Source: Pseudomonadota bacterium (GTDB lineage: Bacteria; Pseudomonadota; Gammaproteobacteria; Steroidobacterales; Steroidobacteraceae). Taken from it: DNA of 24,859 nucleotides. The notes below the pieces were generated by a model. That model worked only from the letters and a program-made list of their open reading frames with translations. It had not been told where the DNA came from and did not search any database. How positions within the stretch are numbered: the stretch's first letter is position 1; every line of letters starts with the position of its first letter. Location: the NCBI GenBank assembly GCA_021826035.1, contig JAKBBE010000036.1, forward strand, positions 1 to 24,859, in the 5' to 3' direction. Of the stretch, positions 23,679 through 24,859 are shown piece by piece. The translations under genes and the position numbers were made by a program.

Positions 23679-24563
23679 ATGCGAAACCTCAACTTTCGTC
23701 ACCTGCTGTATTTCTGGACCGTCGCGCAGCGCGGGCACCTGACCCGGGCCGCCGCGCAGCTGCGCGTGTCGCAATCGGCCCTGTCGGCGCAGATCCGTCA
23801 GCTCGAGACGTATCTCGGTCAGCCGTTGTTCGAGCGGTCCGGACGCTCGTTGCATCTGACGGAGTTCGGCGCCGTGGTGCTCGATTACGCCGACAGCATC
23901 TTCGGGCTGGGGCAGGAGCTCATGGCGACGGTGCGCGGCGGGCTCGGGCAGCGCCAACAGCACCTGCGTGTCGGGGCGGTCGCCACGCTGTCGCGAAACT
24001 TCACGGAGAATCTGCTGCGACCGCTGTTCAGTCGTCGGGAAGTCCGGCTGACGCTGCAGTCCGGCAGCCTTGCCGAACTGCTCGAGCAGCTGCGCGTGCA
24101 CAACCTCGATGTGTTGCTCTCGAACCGACCGGTGGTGGCCGAGCGTGATCGGCCGTGGCGTTGCGTGCCGCTCTCGCGCCAGTCAGTGTGTCTGATCGGG
24201 CCGCCGCGCTCCGGGCGGCGGCGCCTGCGGCTGCCAGAGGATTTGGTCGGTATGCCCCTGGTGCTGCCCGGACCGAGCAGTGACGTGCGCACTCAGTTCG
24301 ATTTGTGGTGTGAGCGCCGGCGCATCAAGGTCGAGGTGGCCGCGGAAGTCGACGACATGGCGATGCTGCGCCTGTTCGCGCGCGACTCCGGCGCCGTTGC
24401 GGTCGTGCCCGAGGTGGTGGTCCAGGACGAATTGCGCGAGGGGCGTCTGCAGCGCTACTGCGCGATCCCCGGCGTGTTCGAGCATTTTTTCGCCATCACC
24501 GCGTTCCGGAGCAGCCCCTCGGCGCTGGTGCAGCAGCTGCTCGTGCGCACGCGCGTGAAATAG
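23679..24563 (+). CDS. LysR-family transcriptional regulator, NhaR-like
   Basis: The 294-residue protein has an N-terminal winged helix-turn-helix (MRNLNFRHLLYFWTVAQRGH, then AAAQLRVSQSALSAQIRQLE) and a LysR substrate-binding domain from about residue 92. The FRHLLYFWTV opening, the LGQPLFERSGRSLHLTEFG linker and the FEHFFAITAFR end resemble NhaR, the activator of the Na+/H+ antiporter gene nhaA. The gene is divergent from dabB with a 99-bp gap, the standard arrangement for a LysR activator of the dab operon. The likely inducer is low inorganic carbon or an ionic cue. There is no good Shine-Dalgarno sequence before the ATG. Confidence 0.88.
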   Translation: MRNLNFRHLLYFWTVAQRGHLTRAAAQLRVSQSALSAQIRQLETYLGQPLFERSGRSLHLTEFGAVVLDYADSIFGLGQELMATVRGGLGQRQQHLRVGAVATLSRNFTENLLRPLFSRREVRLTLQSGSLAELLEQLRVHNLDVLLSNRPVVAERDRPWRCVPLSRQSVCLIGPPRSGRRRLRLPEDLVGMPLVLPGPSSDVRTQFDLWCERRRIKVEVAAEVDDMAMLRLFARDSGAVAVVPEVVVQDELREGRLQRYCAIPGVFEHFFAITAFRSSPSALVQQLLVRTRVK

Positions 24564-24739
24564 GGCACTCGGGAACTCAGCGCGCGGCAGGTGCGTCGAG
24601 CGGGGCATCCGTTCGCCCGTTCTGCGTGCGCCGGTGCAGGGTTTGATTCTGACATCGAGAGGCATGGTCTATCGGCCCGGCGGGGGCCATTTCACCGCAG
24701 GATGGGGTGCACCCCGGGCGCTGCCGTCGGCACGGGCGC
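24564..24739. other. Intergenic region with a GGGGTGCACCCC palindrome
   Basis: No gene is seen. A perfect 12-base palindrome lies at 24704-24715, and a GGCCC/GGGCC stem near 24675-24688. Either could end the convergent transcripts, but neither has a T-run. Confidence 0.3.
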
Positions 24740-24859
24740 TCAGCCGCGGTCCCATTGATGCACCTGCAGCCGTTGCACGGGAGGATCCGGCAGCGCCACG
24801 AACCGATCCGACGCGCCGAGCAGGCCGAGGACGTCCGCGTTGAGGCGCCGTGCGTGCCG
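24740..24859 (-). CDS. C-terminal end of an unidentified protein (runs off right edge)
   Basis: From the window edge the minus strand is open for 39 codons to a TGA at 24742-24740, with strongly GC-ending codons like the neighbouring genes. The residues read ...LNADVLGLLGASDRFVALPD, then PPVQRLQVHQWDRG at the end. This looks like a real protein C-terminus, but I recognise no family. It is convergent with the LysR gene. Confidence 0.5.
   Translation of the reverse strand, partial: RHARRLNADVLGLLGASDRFVALPDPPVQRLQVHQWDRG

Noticed and set aside
24634..24843. A 69-codon plus-strand frame near the right edge
   Set aside because: It overlaps the better-supported minus-strand C-terminus, has no ribosome binding site and shows low-complexity content.

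Overview
The window is high-GC bacterial DNA, most likely from an autotrophic or mixotrophic gammaproteobacterium. The lineage is inferred from three things: a DabA/DabB inorganic-carbon pump with an NhaR-like LysR regulator, an LpxL-type lipid A acyltransferase (Gram-negative), and a PEP-CTERM protein (exosortase-carrying proteobacteria). No rRNA, tRNA or CRISPR array was seen.

Bases 1-4500 look like a scarred accessory island. It holds the 5' end of an HTH regulator running off the left edge, two copies of a dihydrofolate-reductase-like gene (the first killed by one nonsense codon), a truncated IS3-family element, and a BlaI / M56-metallopeptidase pair with a clear TTACA-N2-TGTAA operator.

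Bases 4600-14150 carry mostly single genes: a PLP-dependent decarboxylase, a secreted S9-peptidase-like protein that has lost its catalytic Ser and His, an LpxL/HtrB-type acyltransferase, a Rieske oxygenase, a PEP-CTERM surface protein and a secreted beta-propeller protein. Strong hairpins separate the convergent genes.

Bases 14280-17730 hold the most novel locus. It has a stand-alone tetrapyrrole-methylase-fold enzyme closely resembling bacterial split-borosin peptide N-methyltransferases (SonM type). Just downstream is a 48-codon gene, missed by ordinary gene length cut-offs, with a strong ribosome binding site and a C-terminal tail of only beta-branched and aliphatic residues (KVVIVLVL). 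Together they look like a two-gene RiPP operon. A LytS-type histidine kinase and a LytTR response regulator are transcribed divergently from it.

Bases 17740-23580 form a compact minus-strand operon: dabB, dabA, a cysD-like gene, a small unknown gene and tspO. The first three genes overlap by 4 bp each, and no cysN accompanies cysD. The divergent NhaR-like LysR gene (23679-24563) shares a 99-bp control region with a 13-bp palindrome. The last 120 bases hold the 3' end of a further minus-strand gene.
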